A DNA stretch of 36,889 bases from Pseudomonadota bacterium (GTDB lineage Bacteria; Pseudomonadota; Alphaproteobacteria; Caulobacterales; Caulobacteraceae): positions 1 through 36,889 of the forward strand of contig JAEZEZ010000017.1 of NCBI GenBank assembly GCA_023432855.1. The letters are read 5' to 3'. Shown piece after piece: positions 1 to 8,067 of the stretch. Numbering within the stretch: position 1 is the stretch's first letter; each line of letters opens with the position of its first letter. The notes below the pieces were generated by a model that was not told the origin of the DNA, searched no databases, and saw nothing but the letters and a program-made list of their open reading frames with translations. The position numbers and the translations under genes are program-made.

Positions 1-130
1 CTCTGCACCCGCACGCTCCCGCCGCCCCCCCCCCCCCGGGGGCCCGGTTTCGTTTTGGGCGCAACCCAATGCACGCTCGATCGCTGAACTATCTACCGCC
101 CTGCTGGGCGACACGATTGCCGGATCACCC

Positions 131-583
131 GTGACTGAACTGACCCAGATCGACTGGCCGAGTACGCTATCGAGCCCTCGCGGCCGGATCGCGCGCCGCC
201 CCTTTCGCATCGCGATGGCGGGCATCATCGTGCTCAACGTCCTGCTGCTGTTGGTCCTCCCTTCGCAGCTTCGCGTACTGGGCAATCTCCTGCACGCAGC
301 GCTTCTCTATCCGGCGTTCTGCCTGCTGGCGCAGCGGTTCAGGGACTTCGGGCGCACCGGGTGGCTCGCCGCGGCCCCCGCCGGGCTGCTCGGCCTGGCC
401 TTCGTGCTCGCCGCAGCCGGACTGGCCTTCTTCCGCGCAGACCCTGCCCAGGGCGATGGCCTCATGATGACCAGCGGCCTGCTCATGCTGGCGGGCCTGA
501 TCGTGACCCTGATCTTCCTTGCGTGGGCTGGAACCGCCCCCGGCGCTTCCCCTGAGGCGACGCGGGCGCCGGCGCAGGCCTGA
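131..583 (+). CDS. DUF805 family small membrane protein
   Basis: A 150-residue integral membrane protein of unknown function. Four hydrophobic segments are visible at roughly residues 26-46, 53-68, 77-101 and 113-132. The segment RFRDFGRTGW at about residues 69-78 resembles the DUF805 hallmark (R-x-x-D-x-G-x-x-G-W), and an SxRGRIxRxxF-type stretch precedes the first helix, as is usual in that family. The start is GTG with no strong ribosome-binding site. The gene converges on ycgN with five bases between stop codons. The family assignment rests on motif memory; no reaction can be inferred. Confidence 0.75.
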   Translation: MTELTQIDWPSTLSSPRGRIARRPFRIAMAGIIVLNVLLLLVLPSQLRVLGNLLHAALLYPAFCLLAQRFRDFGRTGWLAAAPAGLLGLAFVLAAAGLAFFRADPAQGDGLMMTSGLLMLAGLIVTLIFLAWAGTAPGASPEATRAPAQA

Positions 584-588
584 AGCCT

Positions 589-1047
589 TCAGCCGCGCTC
601 CCGCAGAAGGTCGAAAGCCGCATGGTCGGCCGCATCCTCGGGATGCTCCAGTTCGTCTTCGGAAATGGTCTGGCCCCGGATCGAGACCCCGGCCCGGTGG
701 ACGCTTTCCGGGTCCCCGGAGATGAGGGGGTGCCATCGGGCCAAGCCCCGGCCTTCGTAGACCCGCCGATAGGCGCAGCTCTTGGGCATCCACGGCAGAT
801 CCCGGATGTTCCCCGGGGTCAGCTTGATGCAGTCGGGGACGTAGGCCTTGCGGTTTTCGTAATCCTTGCAACGGCATAGTTCGGCGTCGAACAGCCTGCA
901 GGACACGCGCGTCGGAATGATCTCGCCGGTATCCTCGTCCTCGAAGCGGACAAGGCAGCAAAGTCCGCAGCCGTCGCACAGGCTTTCCCATTCCTGTACG
1001 GTCATCTCTTCGAGACGCTTGGCTTCCCAGAAGGGCTTGGCCGGCAT
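589..1047 (-). CDS. ycgN: YcgN family cysteine-cluster protein (UPF0260)
   Basis: A 152-residue soluble protein. It matches the YcgN/UPF0260 family, a conserved but poorly characterised group suspected of binding metal or an iron-sulfur cluster. The N-terminal CDGCGLCC at about residues 25-32 is followed by further cysteines (about 50, 58, 60, 73 and 91), giving the CxxCxxCC pattern expected of a cysteine-cluster protein. An AGGAAG ribosome-binding site lies about nine bases before the ATG. The gene is divergent from the penicillin-binding protein, with only 29 bases between start codons. Metal ligation is inferred from family and spacing. Confidence 0.85.
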   Translation of the reverse strand: MPAKPFWEAKRLEEMTVQEWESLCDGCGLCCLVRFEDEDTGEIIPTRVSCRLFDAELCRCKDYENRKAYVPDCIKLTPGNIRDLPWMPKSCAYRRVYEGRGLARWHPLISGDPESVHRAGVSIRGQTISEDELEHPEDAADHAAFDLLRERG

Positions 1048-1076
1048 GACGGGGGCTTCCTGAGGGGCGGGGAACC

Positions 1077-3092
1077 ATGACCGAACCGCCCGCAGAGACG
1101 GAGGGCGCGGAGCCGGAAGGAGTCCACGAGGGCGCCTTCCGGGCGGACCTTCTACACCAGCGCGCCGTCCGGCTTAACCGCCTGCAGCGTATCGTCATCG
1201 CCGCAGGCGTCGCCCTGCTGCTGATCATGCTCGCCGGCATGGCCCACGCCTGGCGCTGGTACCTGGGAGACCTGCCCCAGTTGCCGGCCAATGAGAGGCT
1301 CGCCAGCCTGAACCGGGCGCCGGGCATGACCTTCCTCGACCGCAACGGGCGGCTGATCGCCACGCGGGGTCCGAAGTACGGGCTCAAGGTCGCTCTGAGT
1401 GATTTGCCCCCCTATGTGCCAAGAGCCTTTCTCGCGGCCGAGGATCGGCGGTTCTATTCCCACGATGCGGTGGACTGGCGAGCCGTGGGCCGTGCGGCGG
1501 TCGCCAACCTGCGCGCCGGGCGCACGGTCGAGGGCGCGTCGACCCTCACCCAGCAGCTCGCGCGCGATCTGTTCCTGGGTCCCGAGCGGACGTTCAAACG
1601 CAAGCTGCAGGAGGTGGTCCTGGCGCGCCGCCTCTACAAGCGCCTCGGCCGCGACGGCGTGCTCCAGCTTTATCTGAACCGCGTCTACCTGGGCGAGAAC
1701 GCCTACGGGGTCGACGCCGCCGCGCGCACCTATTTCGGCAAGCCCGCACGCAGCCTCTCGCTCGCCGAGGCCGCCGTGCTGGCCGGACTGCCCAAGGCGC
1801 CCTCCTCGCTCGACCCCACCGAAAACGCCGACGCCGCCCTGAGGCGCGGCCGGCTCGTGCTCGACCGCATGGCCGCCGAGGGCTGGATTACGCCCGCCCA
1901 AGCCGCTGACGCCGCGCGCCAGCCCGTGGTGTTGACGCCGCCGCGCGCCGAAGGCGACTTCGGCTGGGTGATCGACATGGCTGCGGCCGAGGCCCGCAGG
2001 CTGGGCGGCGGGGAAGCGGACCTGGTCGTGCGCCTGAGCGTGGACCCGGCGCTCCAGTCCGCCGCCGCCGGGGCGCTGCGTTCGGCGATCGATACAGACG
2101 GCCGGCGGCTCGGGGCCAGCCAGGGCGCGGTGGTCGTCCTGGCTCCGGACGGCGCGATCCGGGCCCTGGTGGGCGGACGCGACCGGTCACTTGGTCCCTT
2201 CAACCGGGCGATCCAGGCACGCCGGCAGCCCGGCTCGGCGTTCAAGCCGTTCGTCTGGGCGGCGGCGCTGGAGGCGGGAGTCGACGCCAACGGCCGGGTC
2301 AGCACCCGGCCAGTGGCGCTCGGCCCCTACCAGCCCGGAGATGCTGCCCGTTCTGGGGAATTGGGACTTGAAGAAGCGCTCGCGGTCTCCAGCAACAGCG
2401 CCGCTGTGCGGCTGGCGCGCGAGGCAGGACCCCAGAAGGTGGCTGATCTGGCTGGACGTTTCGGCGTGCCCCTGCGAAGCGACCGCCCCGGGCTCTCGAT
2501 CGCACTGGGCGCTTACGAAACCACGCTTCTCGACCTGACGAGCGGTTATCAGGCCTTCCAGCAGGGGGGTCGGCGCACCCCGCCGTGGCTGGTCGAGGAA
2601 GTGCTGCGGTCGGATGGCCGCAGCCTCTGGCGACGGGCTCCGCCCTCGTTCTCGACCGTCTACGACTCCGCGCGCGCCGGCGCCATGGTGCGCATGATGG
2701 CGGCCGTCGTCGAGCGCGGAACAGGAAAGCGCGGCGCTTTCGGCCGCCCCGCCGCGGGCAAGACCGGCACCAGCCAGGACCACCGCGACGCCTGGTTCGT
2801 CGGGTTCACGCCCGATTGGCTGGCGGGGGTCTGGATCGGCAACGACGACAACAGCCCCATGCGCGGCGTCGAAGGCGGAGGGCTGCCGGCCGATGTCTGG
2901 CGACGGGTGATGATCGCGGCCCATGCGGATCTGCCCTCGCGGGACTTCGACGCGCGGACGGCCGCAGCCTCGGCCGCAGACGAGCCCACGGCAGGGACGC
3001 GCGAGGCGCGCGCCGGATCGGTTGACGCCGAGGACCGGGAGACCTTCTACCGCACGCTGGCGAGGGAGTTCGAAGACGCGGGCAAGGGCTGA
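1077..3092 (+). CDS. bifunctional penicillin-binding protein, class A (PBP1A/PbpC-like)
   Basis: A 671-residue inner-membrane peptidoglycan synthase that should polymerise glycan strands from lipid II and cross-link peptides in the periplasm. One membrane anchor lies at about residues 39-58. The GT51 transglycosylase domain follows, with catalytic-type Glu122 in EDRRFYSH and the conserved stretch STLTQQLARDLFL. The transpeptidase domain has S387-x-x-K390 (SAFK), S438-S439-N440 and K562-T563-G564, so all three penicillin-binding motifs are intact. A GGGGCGGGG tract lies just before the ATG. It converges on purT with 12 bases between stops. Which class A paralogue it is cannot be decided from sequence alone. 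Confidence 0.93.
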   Translation: MTEPPAETEGAEPEGVHEGAFRADLLHQRAVRLNRLQRIVIAAGVALLLIMLAGMAHAWRWYLGDLPQLPANERLASLNRAPGMTFLDRNGRLIATRGPKYGLKVALSDLPPYVPRAFLAAEDRRFYSHDAVDWRAVGRAAVANLRAGRTVEGASTLTQQLARDLFLGPERTFKRKLQEVVLARRLYKRLGRDGVLQLYLNRVYLGENAYGVDAAARTYFGKPARSLSLAEAAVLAGLPKAPSSLDPTENADAALRRGRLVLDRMAAEGWITPAQAADAARQPVVLTPPRAEGDFGWVIDMAAAEARRLGGGEADLVVRLSVDPALQSAAAGALRSAIDTDGRRLGASQGAVVVLAPDGAIRALVGGRDRSLGPFNRAIQARRQPGSAFKPFVWAAALEAGVDANGRVSTRPVALGPYQPGDAARSGELGLEEALAVSSNSAAVRLAREAGPQKVADLAGRFGVPLRSDRPGLSIALGAYETTLLDLTSGYQAFQQGGRRTPPWLVEEVLRSDGRSLWRRAPPSFSTVYDSARAGAMVRMMAAVVERGTGKRGAFGRPAAGKTGTSQDHRDAWFVGFTPDWLAGVWIGNDDNSPMRGVEGGGLPADVWRRVMIAAHADLPSRDFDARTAAASAADEPTAGTREARAGSVDAEDRETFYRTLAREFEDAGKG

Positions 3093-3104
3093 CGGGAAGC
3101 CTGT

Positions 3105-4298
3105 TCAGCTGGTGACGCGGACGGCTGTGGCCGCGGTGCGCGCCCGGCTACGCGCTTCTTCCACGTCGCCTCCCCGGGCCAGGGCCACCCCCATGCGCCG
3201 GCGGGCGAAACTCTCGGGCTTGCCGAACAGGCGCAGGTCCGCCCCGGGGACGGCCAGCGCGTCTTCAACACCTTCGAAGGCGACGCCCGTCGCCTCGACG
3301 CCGCCATAGATCACCGCGCTGGCGCCCGGCTGGCGAAGCGAGACATCCACCGGAAGGCCCAGGATGGCGCGGGCGTGCAAGGCGAACTCGCTCAAGTGCT
3401 GGCTGGCCAGGGTGACCAGGCCGGTGTCGTGGGGTCGCGGGCTGACCTCGGAGAACCAGACCTCATCGCCCTGGATGAACAGCTCGACCCCGAAGACACC
3501 AAGCCCGCCGAGCGCCTCCGTAACGGCGGCGGCGATCTCCCTCGCGCGGGCCAGCGCCTTGGGGCTCATAGGCTGCGGCTGCCAGCTTTCGACGTAGTCG
3601 CCCTTTTCCTGGCGATGGCCGATCGGTTCGCAGAAGGACGTCACGGTCCGGCCTTCGCGCGCGCGGCTGCGGACCGTCAGCAGCGTGATCTCGTAGTCGA
3701 AGTCGATGCGGCCCTCGACGATCACCCTGGCCTGCTCTACCCGCCCGCCGGCCAGGGCGTATTCCCAGGCCGCAGCCACATCTTCGGGCCCTTCCACGTA
3801 GGACTGGCCCTTGCCCGAGGACGACATCACCGGCTTGACGAAGCAGGGAAACCCGACCGCCACCGCCCCGGCAGCCAGCTCTTCCGCCGTGGAGGCGAAG
3901 GCGTAGGGGCTGACCGGCAGGCCCAGCTCTTCGGCGGCGAGACGGCGAATGCCCTCCCGGTTCATCGTCAGCTGGGTGGCCCGCGCCGTGGGGATGACGG
4001 TCGCCAGGCCTTCGGCCTCCACCGCCGCCAGCACCTCGGTGGCGATGGCCTCGATCTCAGGCACCACGAGGTGGGGGCGTTCCTTTTCGATCACCGCGCG
4101 CAGGGCGGCAGGATCGGTCATCGTCACCACATGGCTGCGGTGCGCCACCTGCATGGCCGGCGCATCGGGGTAGCGGTCGACCGCAATGGTCTCCACGCCA
4201 AGGCGCTGAAGCTCGATCACCACTTCCTTGCCCAGCTCGCCCGAGCCGAGGAGCATCACCCGCGTTGCGTTGGGCGATAGCGGTGTGCCGAGCTTCAT
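3105..4298 (-). CDS. purT: formate-dependent phosphoribosylglycinamide formyltransferase PurT
   Basis: A 397-residue ATP-grasp enzyme. It makes formyl-GAR from GAR, formate and ATP, which is the folate-independent version of the third step of purine synthesis. The start MKLGTPL, the nucleotide-binding GSGELGKE at residues 18-25, the VPEIEAI stretch at about 79-85 and the ATP-grasp segment KPVMSSSGKGQS at 155-166 are all typical, and the length fits PurT. A GGGGGAGAG ribosome-binding site precedes the ATG. It starts 22 bases after the tkt stop on the same strand, so the two are probably co-transcribed. A GACTC (CcrM-type) site at 4301-4305 lies in the leader. Confidence 0.95.
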   Translation of the reverse strand: MKLGTPLSPNATRVMLLGSGELGKEVVIELQRLGVETIAVDRYPDAPAMQVAHRSHVVTMTDPAALRAVIEKERPHLVVPEIEAIATEVLAAVEAEGLATVIPTARATQLTMNREGIRRLAAEELGLPVSPYAFASTAEELAAGAVAVGFPCFVKPVMSSSGKGQSYVEGPEDVAAAWEYALAGGRVEQARVIVEGRIDFDYEITLLTVRSRAREGRTVTSFCEPIGHRQEKGDYVESWQPQPMSPKALARAREIAAAVTEALGGLGVFGVELFIQGDEVWFSEVSPRPHDTGLVTLASQHLSEFALHARAILGLPVDVSLRQPGASAVIYGGVEATGVAFEGVEDALAVPGADLRLFGKPESFARRRMGVALARGGDVEEARSRARTAATAVRVTS

Positions 4299-4320
4299 CA
4301 GACTCTCCCCCTCAATGCGG

Positions 4321-6312
4321 CTAGAGGCGCGCCCTGGCCGCTTCGACGATGGCGTCCGCGGTGATGCCGAAGTGCTTGTAGAGGTCGCCGTAGGGCGCGC
4401 TGGCCCCGAAGCTCGACATGCCGACGAAGCCGCCGTCGATCCCGATGAAGCGCTCCCAGCCCTGCCGGACAGCGGCCTCGACGGCCACGCGCACGGGCGT
4501 GTCGCCCAGCACCGCCTTGCGGTAGCGCTCGGACTGGGTTTCGAACAGTTCGAAGCATGGGACGGAGACGACGCGCGTGCCGAGACCCTCGGCCTGCAGG
4601 CGGTCGCGGGCCTCGAGAGCCAGCGCGACTTCGGTGCCGGTGGCGAACAGGGTGATCATCGCCCTGCCCTCGGCCGCGCGAAGTTCATAGGCGCCGCGGC
4701 CGCAGAGGTTCTCGTCCGTTCCCTCGATGCGGACCGCCGGCGTGTTCTGGCGCGACAGGGCCATGGCGGACGGCGCGTTGCGGGATTCCAGCGCCAGCTT
4801 CCAGCACTCCATGGTCTCGACCGCGTCGGCCGGCCGGAAGACCAGCAGGTTCGGGATGGCGCGCAGTGCGGCCAGGTGCTCGACCGGCTGGTGCGTCGGC
4901 CCGTCCTCGCCCAGGCCGATGGAGTCGTGGGTGAGCACGTGGATGACGCGGATCCCCATGAGCGCCGCGAGGCGGATCGACGGACGCGAATAGTCGGAGA
5001 ACACCAGGAAGGTGCCGCCGTAGGGGATGACGCCCCCATGCAGCGCCATGCCGTTCATCGCCGCCGCCATGCCGTGCTCGCGCACGCCCCAGTTCACGTA
5101 CCGGCCAGCGTAGTCCGGATGGTCGAGGACCGCCGTGCCCTTGACGAAGGTGTTGTTCGAGCCGGTGAGGTCGGCCGAGCCCCCGATCAATTCCGGCACG
5201 GCGTCGAACAGCGCCTCGAGCGCGGAGCCCGACGAGACCCGGGTGGCGGCCGTGGGCTTCGCCTGGGTCTGGGCCATGATCTGCTGGTCGATCAGCTCGA
5301 ACGCGTTGGAGGGGAGTTCGCCGCGCATGGCGCGCTGGAAGTCCGCCGCCTGCGGGGAGGCCTTCAGGCGCGCCTCCCACTGACGGCGCAGGCGTCCGCC
5401 CTTTCGGCCGGCCTTGCGCCAGGCGCCGGCGATGTCCTCCGGAACCTCGAACGGCGCGTGGGCCCAACCCAGAGCCTTGCGGGTCGCCTCGATCTCGGCC
5501 GCGCCGAGCGCGGCGCCGTGGGTCTTGTGGCTGCCCTCCATGGTGGCGGCGCCCTTGCCGATCCGCGTGCGGCACGCGATCAGGGTCGGGCGATCCTGGC
5601 GCAGCGCCCAGGACATGGCGCGGCGGATCTGGCCATGGTCATGGCCATCGACGGCCTTCACCGCCCAGCCCGCGGCCTTGAAGCGCGCCAGCTGGTCGCC
5701 GGTTTCGGAAAGTTCGATCGAGCCGTCGATGGTGATCTGGTTGTCGTCCCACAGCACGCACAGGCGGCTCAGCTTCAGGCGGCCGGCCAGCGAGATCGCC
5801 TCGTGGCTGATGCCTTCCATGAGGCAACCGTCGCCCGCGATGACCCAGGTGCGGTGATCGACGAGGTCGTCGCCGAAGCGAGCGTTCAGGTGACGCTCGG
5901 CCAGGGCCATGCCGACGGCGTTGGCCAGGCCCTGGCCCAGCGGCCCTGTGGTGGTCTCGACGCCCGGGGTGTGGCCGAACTCCGGATGGCCGGCGGTTAT
6001 CGAGCCGAGCTGGCGGAAATCACGCAGCTGCTCCGCCGTCATGGCCTTCGACCCGGTCAGGTGCAGCAGGCTGTAGAGCAGCATGGAGCCGTGCCCCGCA
6101 GAGAGCACGAAGCGGTCGCGGTCGCTCCATTGCGGCTTGGCCGCGTCGTACTTCAGGAAACGCGTGAACAGCACGGTCGCCACGTCCGCCATGCCCATGG
6201 GCATTCCGGGGTGGCCTGAGCGGGCCTGCTCGACGGCGTCCATGGAAAGGACGCGGATGGCGTCCGCCATCTGTTGCGGCGTGACCGCGGAACGGGCGGG
6301 GGCGAGGGCCAT
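4321..6312 (-). CDS. tkt: transketolase
   Basis: A 663-residue thiamine-diphosphate enzyme of the non-oxidative pentose phosphate pathway. It moves two-carbon units between ketose and aldose phosphates. His34 in RSGHPGMPMG, SAGHGS at 71-76, the thiamine-diphosphate motif GDGCLMEG at 160-167 and the catalytic-glutamate stretch GVREHGMAAAMNG are all visible. The reading frame stays open further upstream, but the ATG at 6312 has a GGAG site eight bases before it and gives the family's normal N-terminus, so the upstream part is not used. It is divergent from the DUF4164 gene and followed by purT. Confidence 0.95.
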   Translation of the reverse strand: MALAPARSAVTPQQMADAIRVLSMDAVEQARSGHPGMPMGMADVATVLFTRFLKYDAAKPQWSDRDRFVLSAGHGSMLLYSLLHLTGSKAMTAEQLRDFRQLGSITAGHPEFGHTPGVETTTGPLGQGLANAVGMALAERHLNARFGDDLVDHRTWVIAGDGCLMEGISHEAISLAGRLKLSRLCVLWDDNQITIDGSIELSETGDQLARFKAAGWAVKAVDGHDHGQIRRAMSWALRQDRPTLIACRTRIGKGAATMEGSHKTHGAALGAAEIEATRKALGWAHAPFEVPEDIAGAWRKAGRKGGRLRRQWEARLKASPQAADFQRAMRGELPSNAFELIDQQIMAQTQAKPTAATRVSSGSALEALFDAVPELIGGSADLTGSNNTFVKGTAVLDHPDYAGRYVNWGVREHGMAAAMNGMALHGGVIPYGGTFLVFSDYSRPSIRLAALMGIRVIHVLTHDSIGLGEDGPTHQPVEHLAALRAIPNLLVFRPADAVETMECWKLALESRNAPSAMALSRQNTPAVRIEGTDENLCGRGAYELRAAEGRAMITLFATGTEVALALEARDRLQAEGLGTRVVSVPCFELFETQSERYRKAVLGDTPVRVAVEAAVRQGWERFIGIDGGFVGMSSFGASAPYGDLYKHFGITADAIVEAARARL

Positions 6313-6411
6313 TCTCGGCTCCAATTGAGGCTGGGGAGGTCGCGGGCGCTTTACCTGAGGCGCCGGGCGCGTTCTATACGGATTCGTGACCGAATTCCGG
6401 CGGAGACGGGC

Positions 6412-6651
6412 ATGAGCGCACCCCAGACCGATCTCGATGCAGCCATTTCGCGCCTCGACGCGGCCCTTTCGGCCGTCGAAAGCCGCGTGCGCGAGCTGAA
6501 GGCGCGGCCGGCCGCACAGCCCGGCGACGAGGACCTTTTCGCGCGCAGCGAACCCGTCCGCGACGGCGAGCTGGAGGCTGCGGCGGCCGAGGCTTCCGAG
6601 GCGCTGGAGCGGGCCGCCGCGGAAATCCGCGCCGTGCTCGAGGAGGCCTGA
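6412..6651 (+). CDS. DUF4164 family coiled-coil protein
   Basis: A 79-residue acidic, alanine- and glutamate-rich protein predicted to be almost entirely helical coiled coil. The ATG at 6412 has a GGAGACGGG site before it; an in-frame extension upstream lacks one. The gene stops four bases before zapA. In many alphaproteobacteria a small DUF4164 protein sits in this place between tkt and zapA, and the assignment leans on that synteny plus size and composition. A GATTC site at 6381-6385 lies in the divergent tkt/DUF4164 promoter region. A role next to ZapA in division is plausible but inferred. Confidence 0.75.
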   Translation: MSAPQTDLDAAISRLDAALSAVESRVRELKARPAAQPGDEDLFARSEPVRDGELEAAAAEASEALERAAAEIRAVLEEA

Positions 6652-6655
6652 CGCC

Positions 6656-6994
6656 ATGGCGACCGTGACGGTGGAAGTGAATGGCCGGCCCTACAGCGTC
6701 GGCTGCGCGGACGGCCAGGAAGACCGGGTTCGCCAGCTCGCGCGCCAGTTCGACGACCACGTGCGGCAAATCGCCCGCGACGTCGGGCAGGTGGGCGAAC
6801 TGCGGCTTTTCCTGATGGCCGCCCTGCTGGTTTCGGACGAGCTCGCCGACATCCGCGGCCAGCTGGCGCGCGCCCAGCTGCAACAGCAGCAGGCCGCCGC
6901 CGAGCCTGCGGAAGACGGAGGCTCCGCAAGGGCCGCCGAGGCGTTGAACCGCGTCGCCGAACGGCTCGAGCGGCTCGCGGCCGACGTCGGCTGA
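6656..6994 (+). CDS. zapA: cell division protein ZapA
   Basis: A 112-residue cytoplasmic protein that in characterised bacteria binds FtsZ and bundles its filaments at the division site. The N-terminal half (TVEVNGRPYSVGCADGQEDRV, RQLARQFDDHV, MAALLVSDEL) is the recognisable ZapA fold. The C-terminal half is a long coiled coil rich in Ala, Gln and Glu. A GGAGG site lies within the end of the DUF4164 gene, so the two are translated from one message. In alphaproteobacteria the next item is usually the 6S RNA gene and then 5-formyltetrahydrofolate cyclo-ligase; here an arsenic operon follows instead. Confidence 0.9.
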   Translation: MATVTVEVNGRPYSVGCADGQEDRVRQLARQFDDHVRQIARDVGQVGELRLFLMAALLVSDELADIRGQLARAQLQQQQAAAEPAEDGGSARAAEALNRVAERLERLAADVG

Positions 6995-7062
6995 GACCCC
7001 GCCAGCCCCCACCGCTTCTGTCGGATCAACGTCAAAACTTGCCTGACTTCGGCGCGATCTTC

Positions 7063-7176
7063 CGCTAGGCTTGTGGGGACGCCAGAAGTTCCCCGGAACG
7101 GCCCGCGCCACATCCTCCCGTCACGCAATCAAGCCCGAAGAAGACGCTGCCGACCGGCAGGATCGGACAAGCTGCG
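7063..7176 (+). ncRNA. possible 6S RNA (ssrS) or other structured RNA downstream of zapA
   Basis: This part of the 246-base gap between zapA and arsI has unusual folding potential. CGC-TAG-GCTTGT (7063-7074) can pair with ACAAGC-T-GCG (7167-7176) to close a domain of about 114 bases. Inside it are GGGGAC...GTTCCCC (7075-7094) and CTGCC-GACC-GGCAG (7147-7160). The position fits the usual alphaproteobacterial home of 6S RNA, which mimics an open promoter and binds RNA polymerase. The closed domain is shorter than typical 6S, and I could not confirm conserved sequence blocks, so the identity is mainly positional. Confidence 0.35.
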
Positions 7177-7185
7177 CCATGCCGC

Positions 7186-7219
7186 TTGACATCATTATTC
7201 GTTAGTTCTAGAACTATCG
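7186..7219 (+). promoter_or_regulatory. ars promoter with ArsR-type operator
   Basis: TTGACA (7186-7191) is a perfect -35 box. After a 17-base spacer, TAGAAC (7209-7214) fits a -10 box. The -10 lies inside the perfect 14-base palindrome TAGTTCTAGAACTA (7203-7216), whose outer flanks CG...CG (7200-7219) also match. A repressor dimer bound here would block polymerase. The arsR gene two positions downstream is the obvious partner. A GGAG ribosome-binding site follows at about 7230, before the arsI ATG at 7241. Confidence 0.8.
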
Positions 7220-7240
7220 AACCATTACGGAGCCACCCCA

Positions 7241-7690
7241 ATGAAACGCATCCATCTCCACGTCAACGTCGATGACCTCGACCGCTCGATCCGCTTCTAC
7301 GAGACCCTGTTCGGCGCGCCGCCGACGGTTCTCAAGCCCGACTACGCCAAGTGGATGCTCGACGACCCGCGCGTGAACCTGGCGATCAGCCAGAAGGGCC
7401 GCGTTCCCGGTCTCGACCACGTCGGCGTCCAGGCCGACACCGGCGAGGAGCTGGCCGAGATCGCCGCGCGCCTGAAGGCCGCGGCCGAGCCGACCGTCGA
7501 GGAGGTCGCCACCACCTGCTGCTACGCCTTCTCGGACAAGCACTGGGCCGAGGACCCGTCGGGCCTGAAGTGGGAGACCTTCCACACCATGGGCGAGGCG
7601 ACCACCTACGGCCTCGCGGCCGAAGCGCCGGCCGCCTTCCGGACCGAGGCCGAGCCGAGCCCGACGAGCGCTTGCTGCGGCCTGGTGTGA
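7241..7690 (+). CDS. arsI: ArsI/CadI family C-As lyase (VOC superfamily)
   Basis: A 149-residue vicinal-oxygen-chelate dioxygenase. ArsI enzymes use Fe(II) and O2 to cleave the carbon-arsenic bond of trivalent organoarsenicals such as methylarsenite. Candidate metal ligands are His5 or His7 (HLHVNV), His60 (GLDHVGV) and Glu112 (WETF). The adjacent pair Cys93-Cys94 in TTCCYAF matches the substrate-binding cysteines of the family. The segment LKPDYAKWMLDDPRVNLAIS is typical. The tail SPTSACCGLV carries another Cys pair. It is the first gene of the ars operon. The related CadI name also exists, but the arsenic context favours ArsI. Confidence 0.9.
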   Translation: MKRIHLHVNVDDLDRSIRFYETLFGAPPTVLKPDYAKWMLDDPRVNLAISQKGRVPGLDHVGVQADTGEELAEIAARLKAAAEPTVEEVATTCCYAFSDKHWAEDPSGLKWETFHTMGEATTYGLAAEAPAAFRTEAEPSPTSACCGLV

Positions 7691-7731
7691 GGCCCGTTGA
7701 GCCTGGCGGACGGTTCGGTTATGCGAGAAAA

Positions 7732-8067
7732 ATGGAACAATCCACCGCCATAACCGCGCTGTCCGCCCTCGCCCACCCCGCGCGGCTGGAGGCCTTCCGC
7801 CTGCTGGTCCGCGCCGGCGGGCCGGGCATGGCCGCCGGCGAGATCGCCCGGGACACGGGCTCCCTGCCCAACACCCTGTCGGCGAACCTGAACATCCTCA
7901 GCGCCGCGGGTCTCGTCGGCTCGCGGCGCGAAGGCCGTTCGATCATCTACACGGCCAACTACGACCGAATGCGCGAGTTGCTCGCCTTCCTCATGGAGGA
8001 CTGCTGCGCCGGCGCGCCCGAGATCTGCGCGCCCCTGGCCGACGCCGCCCGCAGGACCTGCGCATGA
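7732..8067 (+). CDS. arsR: ArsR family arsenite-responsive repressor
   Basis: A 111-residue winged-helix repressor. The recognition region is DTGSLPNTLSANLNILSAAG at residues 41-60. Cys91, Cys92 and Cys99 in EDCCAGAPEIC match the C-terminal three-cysteine As(III) site of the Acidithiobacillus-type ArsR rather than the CVC site in the DNA-binding helix of the R773 type. A further Cys110 sits near the end. The ATG at 7732 gives the normal N-terminus; the frame is open further upstream but without a proper start. The stop overlaps the acr3 start as ATGA. It probably represses the palindrome-bearing promoter at 7186-7219. Confidence 0.92.
   Translation: MEQSTAITALSALAHPARLEAFRLLVRAGGPGMAAGEIARDTGSLPNTLSANLNILSAAGLVGSRREGRSIIYTANYDRMRELLAFLMEDCCAGAPEICAPLADAARRTCA

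Noticed and set aside
1048..1076. A shared bidirectional promoter between ycgN and the penicillin-binding protein
   Set aside because: Only 29 bases are available and both ribosome-binding sites lie there; no -35/-10 pair can be placed, so promoters must lie within the opposite gene.
4228..6219. A 663-codon open frame antisense to tkt and purT
   Set aside because: It runs opposite to two clear enzymes; its composition (Gly, Arg, Ala, His, Gln) is the normal reverse-strand shadow of GC-rich genes and it shows no domain.
7351..7731. Upstream extension of the arsR frame
   Set aside because: It overlaps arsI in another frame; the ATG at 7732 gives the complete ArsR protein.
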